A DNA stretch of 64,000 bases from Olsenella sp. An188. GTDB lineage: Bacteria; Actinomycetota; Coriobacteriia; Coriobacteriales; Atopobiaceae. The position numbers and the translations under genes were made by a program. Under the pieces are notes generated by a model. That model searched no databases. It was not told the origin of the DNA and saw only the letters and a list, made by a program, of their open reading frames with translations. Below are positions 43,828-52,966 of the stretch, one piece after another. The DNA lies in the NCBI RefSeq assembly GCF_002160255.1, contig NZ_NFKF01000007.1, forward strand, positions 62,001 through 126,000, written 5' to 3'. Each line of letters opens with the position of its first letter. Positions within the stretch are counted from its first letter, which is position 1.

Positions 43828-44562
43828 ATGGCAAAGAGCGACCTCGGGTTTGCCCGAAACTACGCAAACGCGCTGGAGGTGAACATCACCCCCGGGGCTG
43901 AAGAGCCCACGTGGGCGATCCTGTCGCGCGGCATCACGTCCATCACGCCCTCCGGAAACGAAAGCACCGAGGACAAGGACTACTACGACGGCTACGGCGT
44001 GCCGACGACCGACGTGACGAGCACGCAGATCCAGTACGCCGTCGAGGGCGACCGCTGCTACGGCGACCCCGCCCAGGACTTCATCACGAGCTGCGCGCTC
44101 GAAACCGGCGAGGGCCGCAAGACGCAGTTCCGGCACACGGCCGCGAACGGCGACGTCATCGAGGGCGACTGCACGCTGCTCGGCCTCACCCCCAACAGCG
44201 GACAGGGAGAGGCAAGCGGCCTCGGCGCGTTCAGCTGCACCATCGCGACCGACGGGCGCCCGAGCTACACCCCGGCGAACAAGCTCAAGCTGCCCGAGCA
44301 GGTCGAGGCGGAGGCGGTCTCCGTGGCGGTCGGCGAGAAGCAGAAGATCGTGGCGACCGTCACCCCGGAGACCGCGAACCCCAAGTGCTTCTTCGCGTCG
44401 GGAAACACCGACATTGCCACCGTAGACAGCGACGGGAACGTCACGGGCGTGGCCCAGGGCTCCTGCGACGTCACGGCGCGGTGCGCGGCAAAGCCGTCCG
44501 TCATGGTCACGGTGAAGGTCACCGTGACCGCCGCCAACCAGCAGTCCCTCGCCCAGAAGTAA
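43828..44562 (+). CDS. Major tail protein with C-terminal Ig-like (BIG2) domain
   Basis: 244 residues. Residues 1-155 are the tail-tube fold. Residues 165-240 form a bacterial Ig-like group 2 domain (VSVAVGEKQKIVATVTPE ... ATVDSDGNVTGVAQG). Such domains decorate phage tails and may bind surface sugars. Confidence 0.82.
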   Translation: MAKSDLGFARNYANALEVNITPGAEEPTWAILSRGITSITPSGNESTEDKDYYDGYGVPTTDVTSTQIQYAVEGDRCYGDPAQDFITSCALETGEGRKTQFRHTAANGDVIEGDCTLLGLTPNSGQGEASGLGAFSCTIATDGRPSYTPANKLKLPEQVEAEAVSVAVGEKQKIVATVTPETANPKCFFASGNTDIATVDSDGNVTGVAQGSCDVTARCAAKPSVMVTVKVTVTAANQQSLAQK

Positions 44563-44594
44563 ACGGCGACACCTCTCATAGCCTCCGACATGTG

Positions 44595-44632
44595 GGGGCG
44601 CGGGCAAGTGAGCGGCCCGCGCCCCTCTTTTT
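44595..44632 (+). terminator. Terminator after the major tail protein gene
   Basis: An 11-bp stem (44595-44605 with 44615-44625, GGGGCGCGGGC/GCCCGCGCCCC) is followed by TCTTTTT. It probably tunes expression of the abundant tube protein. Confidence 0.88.
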
Positions 44633-44664
44633 GTGCCTAGCTCACGGGCAGAGAAGGGAGCAGC

Positions 44665-45177
44665 ATGGAGATCCTGAAGGCGTCGAGGCCCTACGAGGAC
44701 ATCTACTTCGAGGACCCGGTGGAGAACCCCGACACGCCACACTTCCGCGTGTGGTTCGACGACGAGAGCATGGAGGCGATGCTCGGCAAGGTAGCGAACG
44801 CCATCGACCGCGCGCAGAGCCTCAACGCCAAGGCGGCCACGGCGAGGTCGGACGAGGACCGCGCCGAGGTCACCCAGATGATGGTACACCTGCAGAAGCG
44901 CGTCATCGTCGCCTTCATCGGCGCAGACGGCTACCAGAGGCTCCTTGAGTGGATGGGCGACGGCGAGGCCATCGACCCCGCCAAGTACACCAGCGCCCTC
45001 GGGGAGGTGTTCGCCCAGTTCCTCATGCTGCTGGGGCGCAGAGCGACCAACGAGCAGCTGCGCGCGTGCGGCCTCTACTACTCGCAGGAGAGCGCCAAGA
45101 CCAAGGCGTTCCTCCAGGCGCAGCGCAAGGCGCCGTCCAAGGTGCTCCAAGGCGGCAAGAAGAAGCACCGCAAGTGA
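44665..45177 (+). CDS. Tail assembly chaperone
   Basis: 170 residues, helical, ending in a Lys-rich tail. It lies between the tail tube and tape measure in the place of lambda gpG-like chaperones. The next gene overlaps as GTGA rather than by a visible slippery frameshift site. Confidence 0.7.
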   Translation: MEILKASRPYEDIYFEDPVENPDTPHFRVWFDDESMEAMLGKVANAIDRAQSLNAKAATARSDEDRAEVTQMMVHLQKRVIVAFIGADGYQRLLEWMGDGEAIDPAKYTSALGEVFAQFLMLLGRRATNEQLRACGLYYSQESAKTKAFLQAQRKAPSKVLQGGKKKHRK

Positions 45178-45830
45178 TAGCCACGGACCTCACGTCCCGG
45201 AGGGTCGCCCTGCCAGGCGGCGGAAGCGCGACGCCCTACGAGTGGGGCGGCGCGGAAGTGCTCGTGCGCGACGACGCCATGACGGTGCTGAGCCTGATAG
45301 CCGCCCTCCGGGACGAGGGCATGCCGGAGGACGAGCGCGGCGAGACGGTCGTGCGCTCGCTCTTCGCCGACTGGGCGGACGCCTACACGGCCTGCGACTA
45401 CGACCCCGTGGAGTTCTCCAGGCTCATCGAGTCGGCGGTGTGGGACGTCTGCGGCATCGACCTCAGGGGTGACCGGGCCCACGAGGAGCCCCTATGGGAC
45501 CCGGAGGAGGACGCCGCGCTCATCCGCACCAGCTTCCGCATGGCCTACGGCCTCGACTGGGACAGGGCGCGCGCGGAGATCAGCTTCTCGGAGTTCGTGG
45601 CGCTCGTCGGCGGCTGCGGGACGGACACGCCGCTCGGGCGCGCCATCTACTACCGGGACCCTAGGACGAGGCCGAAGGCCACGAAGCACAACCGCAAGGA
45701 GATAGAGGAGTGGGAGCGCCTGCATCGGGCGTTCGCACTGGGAAAGAGCCGTAGCTCACGCGGCGCAGCAGAAGGGACAGACGCGGCGATGGCCGATGCG
45801 TTCGCCGCACTCAAGCGCGCAGCGAGGTGA
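45174..45830 (+). CDS. Gp15-like tail assembly protein
   Basis: 218 residues of the bacteriophage Gp15 family (ADWADAYTACDYDPVEFSRL, then SFSEFVALVGG). Its role in tail assembly is inferred from its constant position between the gpG-like chaperone and the tape measure. Confidence 0.8.
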   Translation: MIATDLTSRRVALPGGGSATPYEWGGAEVLVRDDAMTVLSLIAALRDEGMPEDERGETVVRSLFADWADAYTACDYDPVEFSRLIESAVWDVCGIDLRGDRAHEEPLWDPEEDAALIRTSFRMAYGLDWDRARAEISFSEFVALVGGCGTDTPLGRAIYYRDPRTRPKATKHNRKEIEEWERLHRAFALGKSRSSRGAAEGTDAAMADAFAALKRAAR

Positions 45831-45832
45831 GC

Positions 45833-48247
45833 ATGGACGGATCCGTCGTCATTCAGGCGGTGCTCGACTCAAGCAAGGTCGAGAAGGGCGTCAGCGACGT
45901 CAACAAGAGCCTGAACAAGGTCAGCTGGAAGGGAATCAAGGAGGGCGACCAGGCGGCGCAGCAGCTGTCGGGGTCGCTCAAGAGCGCCGGCACGGCCGCG
46001 ACGGTCGGCCTCACGGCGCCCATCGTCGCCGCCGGCACGGCCGCCATGACGACGGCGTCGAGCTACGAGAGCGCGACGGCTCGCATCCAGTCCGCCCTCG
46101 GGCTCACGGCCGAGGAGGCCGAGCACCTGGGCGACGTGGGGGAGTCCATCTACGAGAACGGCTTCGGGGAGTCCCTCGACGCCGTTGACGACGCCCTCAT
46201 CACGGTACGGCAGAGCATCGGGGACCTCAACGACGTGGACCTCACCTACGTCACGCAGGCGGCCCTCACGCTGTCCGACACGCTGGGGATGGACGTCGGA
46301 GAGAGCGTGCGGGGCATCAACGCCCTCATGGACGGCTTCGGACTGTCCGCGCAGGAGGCCATGGACCTGTTCGTGGCCGGCGCCCAGGACGGCCTCAACT
46401 ACTCAGACGAGCTCGGCGACAACCTCGCCGAGTACGGCCCGCGCTTCGCGCAGATGGGCTTCTCCGCCGAGGAGTACTTCTCGATCCTCAAGGCCGGCAC
46501 CGAGAACGGCGCGTACAACCTGGACAAGGTCAACGACTTCCTGAACGAGTTCCAGACGAGCCTGTCAGACGGCCGCATGGACGAGAACATCGGGAGGTTT
46601 AGCGACTCCACCCAAAAGCTATTCCAGAGCTGGAAGGAGGGCGGCGCGACCGGCCAGCAGGTCTTCGAGGCCGTCATGGGAGAGCTGGCGCAGATGCCCG
46701 ACGGCTATGAGAAGGCCAACCTCGCCTCCACTCTGTGGTCGAGCCTGGGCGAGGACAACGCCATGGGCATGATCACGAGCCTCGCGGGCGTCGAGAACAA
46801 GTACGGCGACGTGGCCGGGGCGGCGCAGGAGGCGGCGGACACCGCGTCCGACAGCTTTGCGAGCAAGGCGCAGAGCGCCATGCGCGAGCTGATGGGGGCC
46901 ATCGAGCCCCTGGGCACGCCGCTGCTCAACATCGCAACGAACGTGGCCGGATGCATCCAGGCCTTCGGCGAGTGGTTCTCCGGAATCGGAGAGGGCGGTC
47001 AGATGGCCGTGCTCGCCCTCGCCGGCATACTCGCCGCCGTCGGACCGGTGCTGTCGGTCGCAGGCAACGTTGTGACCGTGCTGCCCGCCATCACCTCCGC
47101 GCTGGGAGGGGCCACTGCGGCAACCGGGGCCGCAAGCGGGGCAACGGGGGCGCTCGGCGGCGCGCTGACCGCACTCACCGGGCCCGTCGGAATCGTGCTC
47201 GGCGTCCTCGCGGCCCTCACGGCGGCGATCGTCTACCTGTGGAACACCGACGACGGGTTCCGGGTGGCGGTCTCGGAGGCCTGGAACGCCATATGGGGCA
47301 CCATCCAGGGAGTCATCGACCAGCTTCGGCCCTACGTGGAGCAGGCGTGGGCCGCCATACAGAACGCCGTGAGCACGGCCATGAACGTCATCATGCCCAT
47401 AGTGAGCCAGGGGTTCCAGTTCATCATCGCCGTGGCCGTGCCGATCCTGCAGCAGCTCATCTCCAACGTCGCCAACACCTTCCAGGTGATACTGGAGACC
47501 ATCACGGGCGTGATGAACGGGGTCACGCAGATCATCAATGGCGCGTGGCAGATAATCCAGGGCATCTTCCAGACCGTCGTCGGCTTCATAGTCGGGCTCG
47601 TGACGGGCGACTTCTCGCAGATGCAGGCCGGCGTGGACGCCATTATGCAGGGCATCAAGACCGTCATCGGCGGCGCGCTCGACGCGGCCGGAGCCGTGGT
47701 GACGGGCGCCATCAACTTCATAACCTCGACCATCCAGAACGGGCTCAACCTCGCGCTGTCCGTCGTGCAGGGCATCTTCAACGGCATCAAGAGCGCGATA
47801 GAGGGGCCAATCAACGGGGCGCGCGACGTGGTGGGCGGCGCCATCGAGGCCATCAAGGGCTTCTTCAACTTCCGCATCTCCTGGCCGCACATCCCCATGC
47901 CGCACTTCGGCGTCAGCCCGTCCGGATGGCAGATCGGCGACCTGCTGCGCGGCGTCATCCCGAGCCTGAGCATCGAGTGGTACGCGAAGGGCGGCGTGTT
48001 CAACGGCCCCAGCGTCATCGGCGTCGGCGAGGCGGGGCCCGAGGCGGTCGTCCCGCTATCCGGGAGCAGGGTCAGGCCCTTCGCGGAGGCGGTGGCCGAG
48101 GGCATCGTGTCCGCGCTTGGAGGGTCGCGCGAGGGTCGCGGCGGCGTCACGCAGAACTTCAACTTCTACCAGCCCATCAAGTCGCCCGACGAGGTCGCCC
48201 GCGCCGTGCGCTTGAGCGAGAGATACGGATTGGCGGCTGAGACATGA
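45833..48247 (+). CDS. Tape-measure protein
   Basis: About 804 residues. It has an N-terminal coiled-coil/TP901-type domain (MTTASSYESATARIQSALGLTAEEAE), a membrane-like hydrophobic centre (about 395-470), helical repeats and a C-terminal GPEAVVPLSGS segment typical of TMPs. It sets tail length and helps inject DNA. ATG 45833 has AGGTG upstream; GTG 45827, overlapping the upstream stop, is an alternative. Confidence 0.92.
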   Translation: MDGSVVIQAVLDSSKVEKGVSDVNKSLNKVSWKGIKEGDQAAQQLSGSLKSAGTAATVGLTAPIVAAGTAAMTTASSYESATARIQSALGLTAEEAEHLGDVGESIYENGFGESLDAVDDALITVRQSIGDLNDVDLTYVTQAALTLSDTLGMDVGESVRGINALMDGFGLSAQEAMDLFVAGAQDGLNYSDELGDNLAEYGPRFAQMGFSAEEYFSILKAGTENGAYNLDKVNDFLNEFQTSLSDGRMDENIGRFSDSTQKLFQSWKEGGATGQQVFEAVMGELAQMPDGYEKANLASTLWSSLGEDNAMGMITSLAGVENKYGDVAGAAQEAADTASDSFASKAQSAMRELMGAIEPLGTPLLNIATNVAGCIQAFGEWFSGIGEGGQMAVLALAGILAAVGPVLSVAGNVVTVLPAITSALGGATAATGAASGATGALGGALTALTGPVGIVLGVLAALTAAIVYLWNTDDGFRVAVSEAWNAIWGTIQGVIDQLRPYVEQAWAAIQNAVSTAMNVIMPIVSQGFQFIIAVAVPILQQLISNVANTFQVILETITGVMNGVTQIINGAWQIIQGIFQTVVGFIVGLVTGDFSQMQAGVDAIMQGIKTVIGGALDAAGAVVTGAINFITSTIQNGLNLALSVVQGIFNGIKSAIEGPINGARDVVGGAIEAIKGFFNFRISWPHIPMPHFGVSPSGWQIGDLLRGVIPSLSIEWYAKGGVFNGPSVIGVGEAGPEAVVPLSGSRVRPFAEAVAEGIVSALGGSREGRGGVTQNFNFYQPIKSPDEVARAVRLSERYGLAAET

Positions 48248-49176
48248 GCAAATCACCACTCGTGATAGAGATCGAGCGCGACGACGGGCTCGGGGAGGAG
48301 AACCCGAGGCTGCTCGCCGACGGCACGCGCTGGCGCGTCGAGGTCGGCGGCCTTGAGAACTTCGGCGGGGTCACGTACGAGGTCGCCACGCAGGCGTACG
48401 CACAGTACGAGGGCTCCCTTCCGATGAGGGAGCGGACGCCGGAGCAGGACCGGACCATGGTGCTCGCCGCGCGCTTCGACCGAGCGGAGGCGCGCGACGA
48501 GGCCATGGCGTTCTTCATCCCGCACAGGGAGTACGTCGTGCGGTGCTCGCTGCTCGGAAGGACGAGGCACTTCACCGGCCGCCAGTACGCGCTCAAGGTC
48601 GAGCTGGGCAGCCTCGCCCTCCCGACGAGGGTCACGTGGACCTGCCTGTGCACGCAGCCGTTCTGGCTCTCAGAGGACGAGCACGGCTACGACCTAGCCG
48701 AGGCCCAGAGGCGCCGGGGGTTCCCGTTCGTGTCGCTCGTGGACCGCGTGGCGCCGGAGCCGGAGTCGCGCGTCGCGGGGCCGAGCCACGTCGCGGGCTT
48801 CATCGTCGGAATAGTCAGCCACGCCACGAGGCTCGTGAACGGCGGGCACGTCCCGACCTACCCTCGCTTCACCATATCGGCGAGCGGTGAGGTCAGGAAC
48901 CCCTCCGTCAGGGTGCTCGACGGTTCCGGGGCGGCCGTGCTCGACGTGACCGTGCTCGTCAGCATGCAGGACGGCGACGAGCTCGTCCTCGACTTCGAGA
49001 GCCGGCCGACGTCCATCACGCTGAACGGGGAGAACGTGAGCCACCTCGTGAAGCCGGGCTCGACCCTCGCCGCGAGCATCGGCGTGGGCAGGTACGACGT
49101 CGAGTGGTCCGCAGAGTCGGGCGACGCATCCATGCAGGTCGTGCCGTCGATTAGGGAAAGGTACACGGGAATATGA
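48244..49176 (+). CDS. Distal tail protein (Dit-like)
   Basis: 310 residues with a beta-rich fold and the usual place after the tape measure. TWTCLCTQPFWLSEDE resembles siphophage tail proteins of the Dit group. It forms the hub at the tail tip. Confidence 0.75.
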   Translation: MSKSPLVIEIERDDGLGEENPRLLADGTRWRVEVGGLENFGGVTYEVATQAYAQYEGSLPMRERTPEQDRTMVLAARFDRAEARDEAMAFFIPHREYVVRCSLLGRTRHFTGRQYALKVELGSLALPTRVTWTCLCTQPFWLSEDEHGYDLAEAQRRRGFPFVSLVDRVAPEPESRVAGPSHVAGFIVGIVSHATRLVNGGHVPTYPRFTISASGEVRNPSVRVLDGSGAAVLDVTVLVSMQDGDELVLDFESRPTSITLNGENVSHLVKPGSTLAASIGVGRYDVEWSAESGDASMQVVPSIRERYTGI

Positions 49177-50264
49177 TCGACGAGGCCATGGCGGTCATCA
49201 GCATCTACCGCGTGACAAGCTCGGGCGAGATCTCGCTCATGGTTGCCAACTTGCCGTACTCGAACCTGCAGTGGACGAGGAAGCTGTCCACGTGCGGCAG
49301 CTTCTCCGTCCAGCTGGTCGGGGACGTGCCGGTCCCCTGGCCGGGGAGGTACCTGCTGGTGCGCGGCGACCGGCCGGAGGTCGGGCTCGTAGAGAAGGTC
49401 AAGTACTCCGACGACGAGAGCGGCGAGGCGGCGAGCATGTCGGGGAGGTTCGCCGAGTGCCTGCTCGCCTACAGGAGCTTCGGCCCGTCCGGGGCGGCCG
49501 CGTCCGGTCACGGATGGCGCGGCGCGGTCGCTGCGGCCTTCGGCTCGTGGCCCATGCCGGACGCCCCGGAGATCGTGCTGGGGGCAGGGACGGAGGGGGC
49601 GGGCTCCTCGTACACGATCAGGGCGGACGAGAAGACCACGGCGATGGATGCCGTGTACGCCGTCACGGCCGCCCAGTCGGCCTATCCCACCCTCGCCCTG
49701 GACTGGGAGCGCGGGGCCCTCAGCCTCTCCATTGTGGACGGCCTGGACAGGACGCGCGGGCAGGGCGAGCGCCCCGTGATGGTCTTCAGCCTTGAGATGG
49801 CCACGGCGCAGGCCACGTCCTACTCGGGAGACTACTCGGTCTCGTGCTCCAAGGTCATAGCCTACGCGAAGGGGGCGAGCGAGGGCGCGGAGGCGGTGAG
49901 CGTCGAGGTCGAGGTCCCGGGCTTCGACCCGGAGACCATGTGGCAGGCGTCGGCGACCGAGGACGTGTCGTCCCTGTGCTCCGACGAGCCCGCCGCATCC
50001 GAGGCGAAGGACGCCGGGCTCCTGCGGGCCTACGACCACATGCCCGCCCTCGCCGTCGATGTGACGGTCCTCGGCAGCGGGTACGGCAGCACGTGGGACC
50101 TCGCGGACACCTGCGAGGCGGACGTGCCGGAGGCGGGCGTGTCGTGCTCCGCCCGAATCGAGGAGGTGCGCGAGGTGGTCAAGAAAGAGGGGACGACACT
50201 TGAGGTCTCATTGGGCTCGAAGGCGATCAGCCGCGTATCGCGCGCGCTGATGCGCCTCCGCTGA
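49173..50264 (+). CDS. Tail protein, ReqiPepy6 Gp37-like
   Basis: 363 residues with the fold of Gp37-like/tail-associated hub proteins. LPYSNLQWTRKLSTCGSFSV at the start and KVEYSDDE-like segments are typical. It joins the Dit ring to the fibres. Confidence 0.72.
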   Translation: MIDEAMAVISIYRVTSSGEISLMVANLPYSNLQWTRKLSTCGSFSVQLVGDVPVPWPGRYLLVRGDRPEVGLVEKVKYSDDESGEAASMSGRFAECLLAYRSFGPSGAAASGHGWRGAVAAAFGSWPMPDAPEIVLGAGTEGAGSSYTIRADEKTTAMDAVYAVTAAQSAYPTLALDWERGALSLSIVDGLDRTRGQGERPVMVFSLEMATAQATSYSGDYSVSCSKVIAYAKGASEGAEAVSVEVEVPGFDPETMWQASATEDVSSLCSDEPAASEAKDAGLLRAYDHMPALAVDVTVLGSGYGSTWDLADTCEADVPEAGVSCSARIEEVREVVKKEGTTLEVSLGSKAISRVSRALMRLR

Positions 50265-50283
50265 CCAGACGAGGAGGGATGCC

Positions 50284-51243
50284 GTGGCAAAGGTCACATC
50301 CATCACGCGGGTCTACCCGATGGACTCGCTCATGACCATCGGCGAGGACGGCCTGCCCGTCTACGACAGGGCATACAACGCCAGCGACCTCGCCGAGGTC
50401 ATCGGCGCCTTTTTCTCGAACGGAGTCTTCACGGCGGCCGGCGATGCCCTGTCGGTGACGTCGGAGGCGGGAACCTGGAGCGTCGGCACCGGCGGCGCGG
50501 TCGCCGGGCACAGGATCATCCCCGTCGATTCGCCGGCCGAGGTGATCGACCAGGACGAGATAGGCACCGGCCAGTACGCCTACATCATCGTGGCGCTGAG
50601 GAACGACACGAAGTACCGGGACGGGGCGATCTACTCCGTGCTGACGGAGTCGCCGACCTACTCGCCGGTTCGCAACAACTCGACGTGGGAGCTCGTGCTC
50701 GCGCGCATCGACTGGCGCGGCGGGCTCTCCGACTACCGTCTCGACAACCTCATGTGCGGGCCCGTGACGCCGTTCGCGAAGATCGACACGGACCAGTTCA
50801 TGCTCGAACTGCACACGGCGGTCTCGCAGTTCAACCTCAACGTCGGGGAGGTGAGGTCCATCCCCAGCGGCTCGACGCCCGTGGTCACCGTGAGGAAGCC
50901 CGAGATGGCCGGAGGCGAAGTCTACATCGACTTCGACATCCCCAGGGGCGCCCCCGGCAAGGACGGGGCGGACGGGGAGAGCGCGCCGACGATGTTCATC
51001 AGCCCGGAGAGCGAGGAGCCCCCGAGGGTCTACGGGAACGCGTGGCTCGTGGACGACAAGGGGACGCACACCATCACCGACATCCGGTGCTACGAGACCG
51101 AGAGGGTCTACCCGAGCGACGGGCTGTTCCCGGGCGACGCTCTGTACCCCGGCGGGACGGGCCAGTGGGTATCCCACAAGCTGGCCGCGTCGCTCATCGA
51201 GCCGCAGGAGTCCGAAGGCAGCCAGACCGAACAGGAGGCATAG
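50284..51243 (+). CDS. Baseplate/tail-fibre shaft protein
   Basis: 319 residues. A beta-rich N-terminal part is followed by a short collagen-like piece (GAPGKDGADGES, about 222-233) and a C-terminal domain. GTG 50284 has GGAGGG upstream. It ends 2 bp before the DGR target gene and probably connects that protein to the baseplate. Confidence 0.7.
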   Translation: MAKVTSITRVYPMDSLMTIGEDGLPVYDRAYNASDLAEVIGAFFSNGVFTAAGDALSVTSEAGTWSVGTGGAVAGHRIIPVDSPAEVIDQDEIGTGQYAYIIVALRNDTKYRDGAIYSVLTESPTYSPVRNNSTWELVLARIDWRGGLSDYRLDNLMCGPVTPFAKIDTDQFMLELHTAVSQFNLNVGEVRSIPSGSTPVVTVRKPEMAGGEVYIDFDIPRGAPGKDGADGESAPTMFISPESEEPPRVYGNAWLVDDKGTHTITDIRCYETERVYPSDGLFPGDALYPGGTGQWVSHKLAASLIEPQESEGSQTEQEA

Positions 51244-51244
51244 C

Positions 51245-52360
51245 ATGGCAATCAACTACGAGTCGCGCGAGTGGGCCAACGACGCGGCGGGGAACACCCC
51301 CATCAACGCCGACGCCCTCAACCGCATGGAGGGCGGCATCTCTGACGCGTGCGCGGGCGTCGATTCGCTCAGCTCGAAGCTCATCACCTACCTCGTCGAA
51401 TCGGGCGGAGACACCGCCGGGGAGGACGTGAACGGGGACGAGATCGTGGAGCCCTGCAACGTCTACGACGCGGAGAAGGGCGTCGTCTACTTCGCTCCGG
51501 GAGGCGGCGCGGCAAGGACCGTGCCGTTCGCCACGTCCGGCGGCCTGGCCGACGTGGCGGAGTACCCATACCAGCTTGAGGCGGGGCTGTACCCCGGGCG
51601 CGACCTTGCGGCAACGTTCGCGGACGAGGTGTCGGAGTACGGCGACGTGTGGGAGTGGCTGCAGTCCCGCACGAAGGCCGGGAACTTCTCGGGCATCCGC
51701 ATCGGCGACTACATCGACATCACCCTCACCGACGAGGTTCCGTTCCGCGCGCTCGTCGCCGCCATCGACCCCTACTACGGATGCGGGGACGACGGGCACG
51801 TCAGGGGCCACCACATCGTGATGATGGCGAGCGCGCCCGTGACCGTCACCGGCTCGTACGCGGTCAACGGCGGGCACATCAAGTGGAACTCGACCGCCAC
51901 CAACCAGGGAACGGCAGCGGAGAAGCACCCCTACCTGGCGAGCCAGCTGCACAAGTGGGAAACCGAGGTCTTCTACAACCTCCTGCCGCAGGCCGTGCGC
52001 GACCGAATCATGGTCCACCGCGCCCTTCTCGAAGAGCGGTACAGCAGCTCCGGCGGGCTCACCGAGTCCGGCAGGTGGAGCTGGGCGGACCTCGGCACCG
52101 TGTGGTCACCCTCCGAGATGGAGGTCTACGGCTGCACGGTTTGGGGGACGAAGGGATGGTCCGTCGGATACGACTGTCAGTTCCCCATCTTCAAGAAGAC
52201 GAGGGATCGCATCAACGGCAGTCGCGTCAGCTGGTGGCTCCGTGTCGCTCGTGGCGGTTCGTCGTCGACCGTCTGCAGTGTCTACGGCTATGGCTATGCC
52301 AGCATCGACTCCGCCTCGGATGACTGGCTTCGCCCCCGCCCCTGCTTCCTCATCGGCTGA
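51245..52360 (+). CDS. DGR target: putative receptor-binding protein with variable C-type-lectin-like tip
   Basis: 371 residues. The N-terminus (NYESREWANDAAGNTPINADALNRMEGG, cited by its ends 4-31) is a tail-attachment domain. The middle resembles DUF6273-like domains (IGDYIDITL, GHHIVMM). The C-terminal ~60 residues form a CLec-like variable domain with WW and GG scaffold residues. Codons 325-369 coincide with VR. Thirteen codons differ in sense from the template (326, 329, 336, 342, 345, 347, 349, 351, 354, 355, 359, 362, 367). Ten of these are AAC or AAT in the template. It is expected to sit at the tail tip and bind the host surface. Confidence 0.93.
   Translation: MAINYESREWANDAAGNTPINADALNRMEGGISDACAGVDSLSSKLITYLVESGGDTAGEDVNGDEIVEPCNVYDAEKGVVYFAPGGGAARTVPFATSGGLADVAEYPYQLEAGLYPGRDLAATFADEVSEYGDVWEWLQSRTKAGNFSGIRIGDYIDITLTDEVPFRALVAAIDPYYGCGDDGHVRGHHIVMMASAPVTVTGSYAVNGGHIKWNSTATNQGTAAEKHPYLASQLHKWETEVFYNLLPQAVRDRIMVHRALLEERYSSSGGLTESGRWSWADLGTVWSPSEMEVYGCTVWGTKGWSVGYDCQFPIFKKTRDRINGSRVSWWLRVARGGSSSTVCSVYGYGYASIDSASDDWLRPRPCFLIG
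52217..52349 (+). other. DGR variable repeat (VR)
   Basis: This 133-bp segment aligns with TR without gaps at a constant offset of 750 bp. The differing positions are 52219, 52221, 52230, 52251, 52269, 52278, 52283, 52289, 52295, 52305, 52307, 52319, 52328 and 52345. Each has A in TR and G, C or T here (six G, four T, four C). The final G/C-rich stretch 52331-52344 is identical in both and fits an IMH element. Confidence 0.97.
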
Positions 52361-52373
52361 GAATTCAGCCGAT
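52352..52373 (+). other. DGR target hairpin/cruciform downstream of VR
   Basis: ATCGGCTGA (52352-52360) and TCAGCCGAT (52365-52373) form a perfect 9-bp stem with loop GAAT, starting 2 bp after VR. It overlaps the target gene's TGA stop. In the Bordetella BPP-1 DGR a similar short stem with a four-base GA-rich loop at this place is required for efficient target recognition. Confidence 0.85.
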
Positions 52374-52390
52374 AGACGATCTTCCGCAAC

Positions 52391-52413
52391 GGCGACCGCC
52401 TCTGGCGGTCGCC
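52391..52413 (+). terminator. Stem-loop after the DGR target gene
   Basis: GGCGACCGCC-TCT-GGCGGTCGCC is a perfect 10-bp stem, with a second small stem (CCCGC-GAA-GCGGG) soon after. There is little T downstream. It separates target-gene transcription from the avd-TR-RT unit. Confidence 0.7.
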
Positions 52414-52420
52414 TTGCCCT

Positions 52421-52447
52421 TTGCCCGCGAAGCGGGCCGGATATAAT
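52421..52447 (+). promoter_or_regulatory. Promoter candidate for avd
   Basis: A consensus TATAAT (52442-52447) lies 30 bp before the avd start. TTGCCC at 52421-52426 is a possible -35 with a short 15-bp spacer. Confidence 0.5.
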
Positions 52448-52476
52448 TTTCAAAAATCAAGGGACGGGGGTGCGCT

Positions 52477-52947
52477 GTGAGCGGTGTCTTCGAGAAGGAC
52501 AGGAGCGAGTCAGAGCTCGACTACTTCGAGCTCGCCAGGAAGATATGGGTCGAGGTCGTCCGCATCGTCAAGAACGAGAAGGACGTGCCGAAGTCCTGCA
52601 GGTTCCTCATAGGAGTCCCGACCGCCGAGACGGCGCGCAGCATGGTCGCCAACATAAACCGCGCCTACCACTTCTACCCCTCCAGCTCGTTCAACGTGCT
52701 TGAGAGGAGGAGATACCTCACCCTCGCAATCGCCGACTGCGAACAGCTTCTCCTCGACATGCAGTGCATGAAGGACGCGGGGCTCCCCATAAACGTGAAC
52801 CGGCTTGAGAACCTAATCAAGATGGCCGACGCCGAGATCGGGAAGCTGCAGAGCAAGAGGAAAAACACGCGCCTCATCGGGAAGCAGACGGTCGAGGATC
52901 GCATCAGGGACGCCGAGGCCGAGATCGAGAGGCTGAGTTCGGTATAA
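52477..52947 (+). CDS. avd: DGR accessory variability determinant (Avd-like)
   Basis: 156 residues, four-helix-bundle type and basic. DYFELARKIWVEVV, KSCRFLIGVP, ERRRYLTLAIADCEQLL and LENLIKMADAEIGKL map to the helices of Avd/S23-like DGR accessory proteins. Avd binds the reverse transcriptase and the TR RNA to start mutagenic copying. The start is GTG 52477 after ACGGGGG. The stop overlaps a TATAAT hexamer just before TR. Confidence 0.88.
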   Translation: MSGVFEKDRSESELDYFELARKIWVEVVRIVKNEKDVPKSCRFLIGVPTAETARSMVANINRAYHFYPSSSFNVLERRRYLTLAIADCEQLLLDMQCMKDAGLPINVNRLENLIKMADAEIGKLQSKRKNTRLIGKQTVEDRIRDAEAEIERLSSV

Positions 52948-52948
52948 T
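52943..52948 (+). promoter_or_regulatory. TATAAT element immediately upstream of TR
   Basis: A perfect -10 hexamer overlaps the avd stop codon. A start about 7 bases downstream would begin the TR RNA near 52955, 12 bp ahead of TR. No clear -35 is seen. Confidence 0.4.
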
Positions 52949-52966
52949 GTCGCTCGGTTACGCCTT

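Noticed and set aside
43231-45168. A 645-residue minus-strand frame in the tail genes
   Set aside because: Antisense to five phage structural genes with good ribosome-binding sites and family matches.
45100-45180. Programmed frameshift joining the two tail chaperone genes
   Set aside because: No slippery heptamer seen; a GTGA overlap explains the arrangement.
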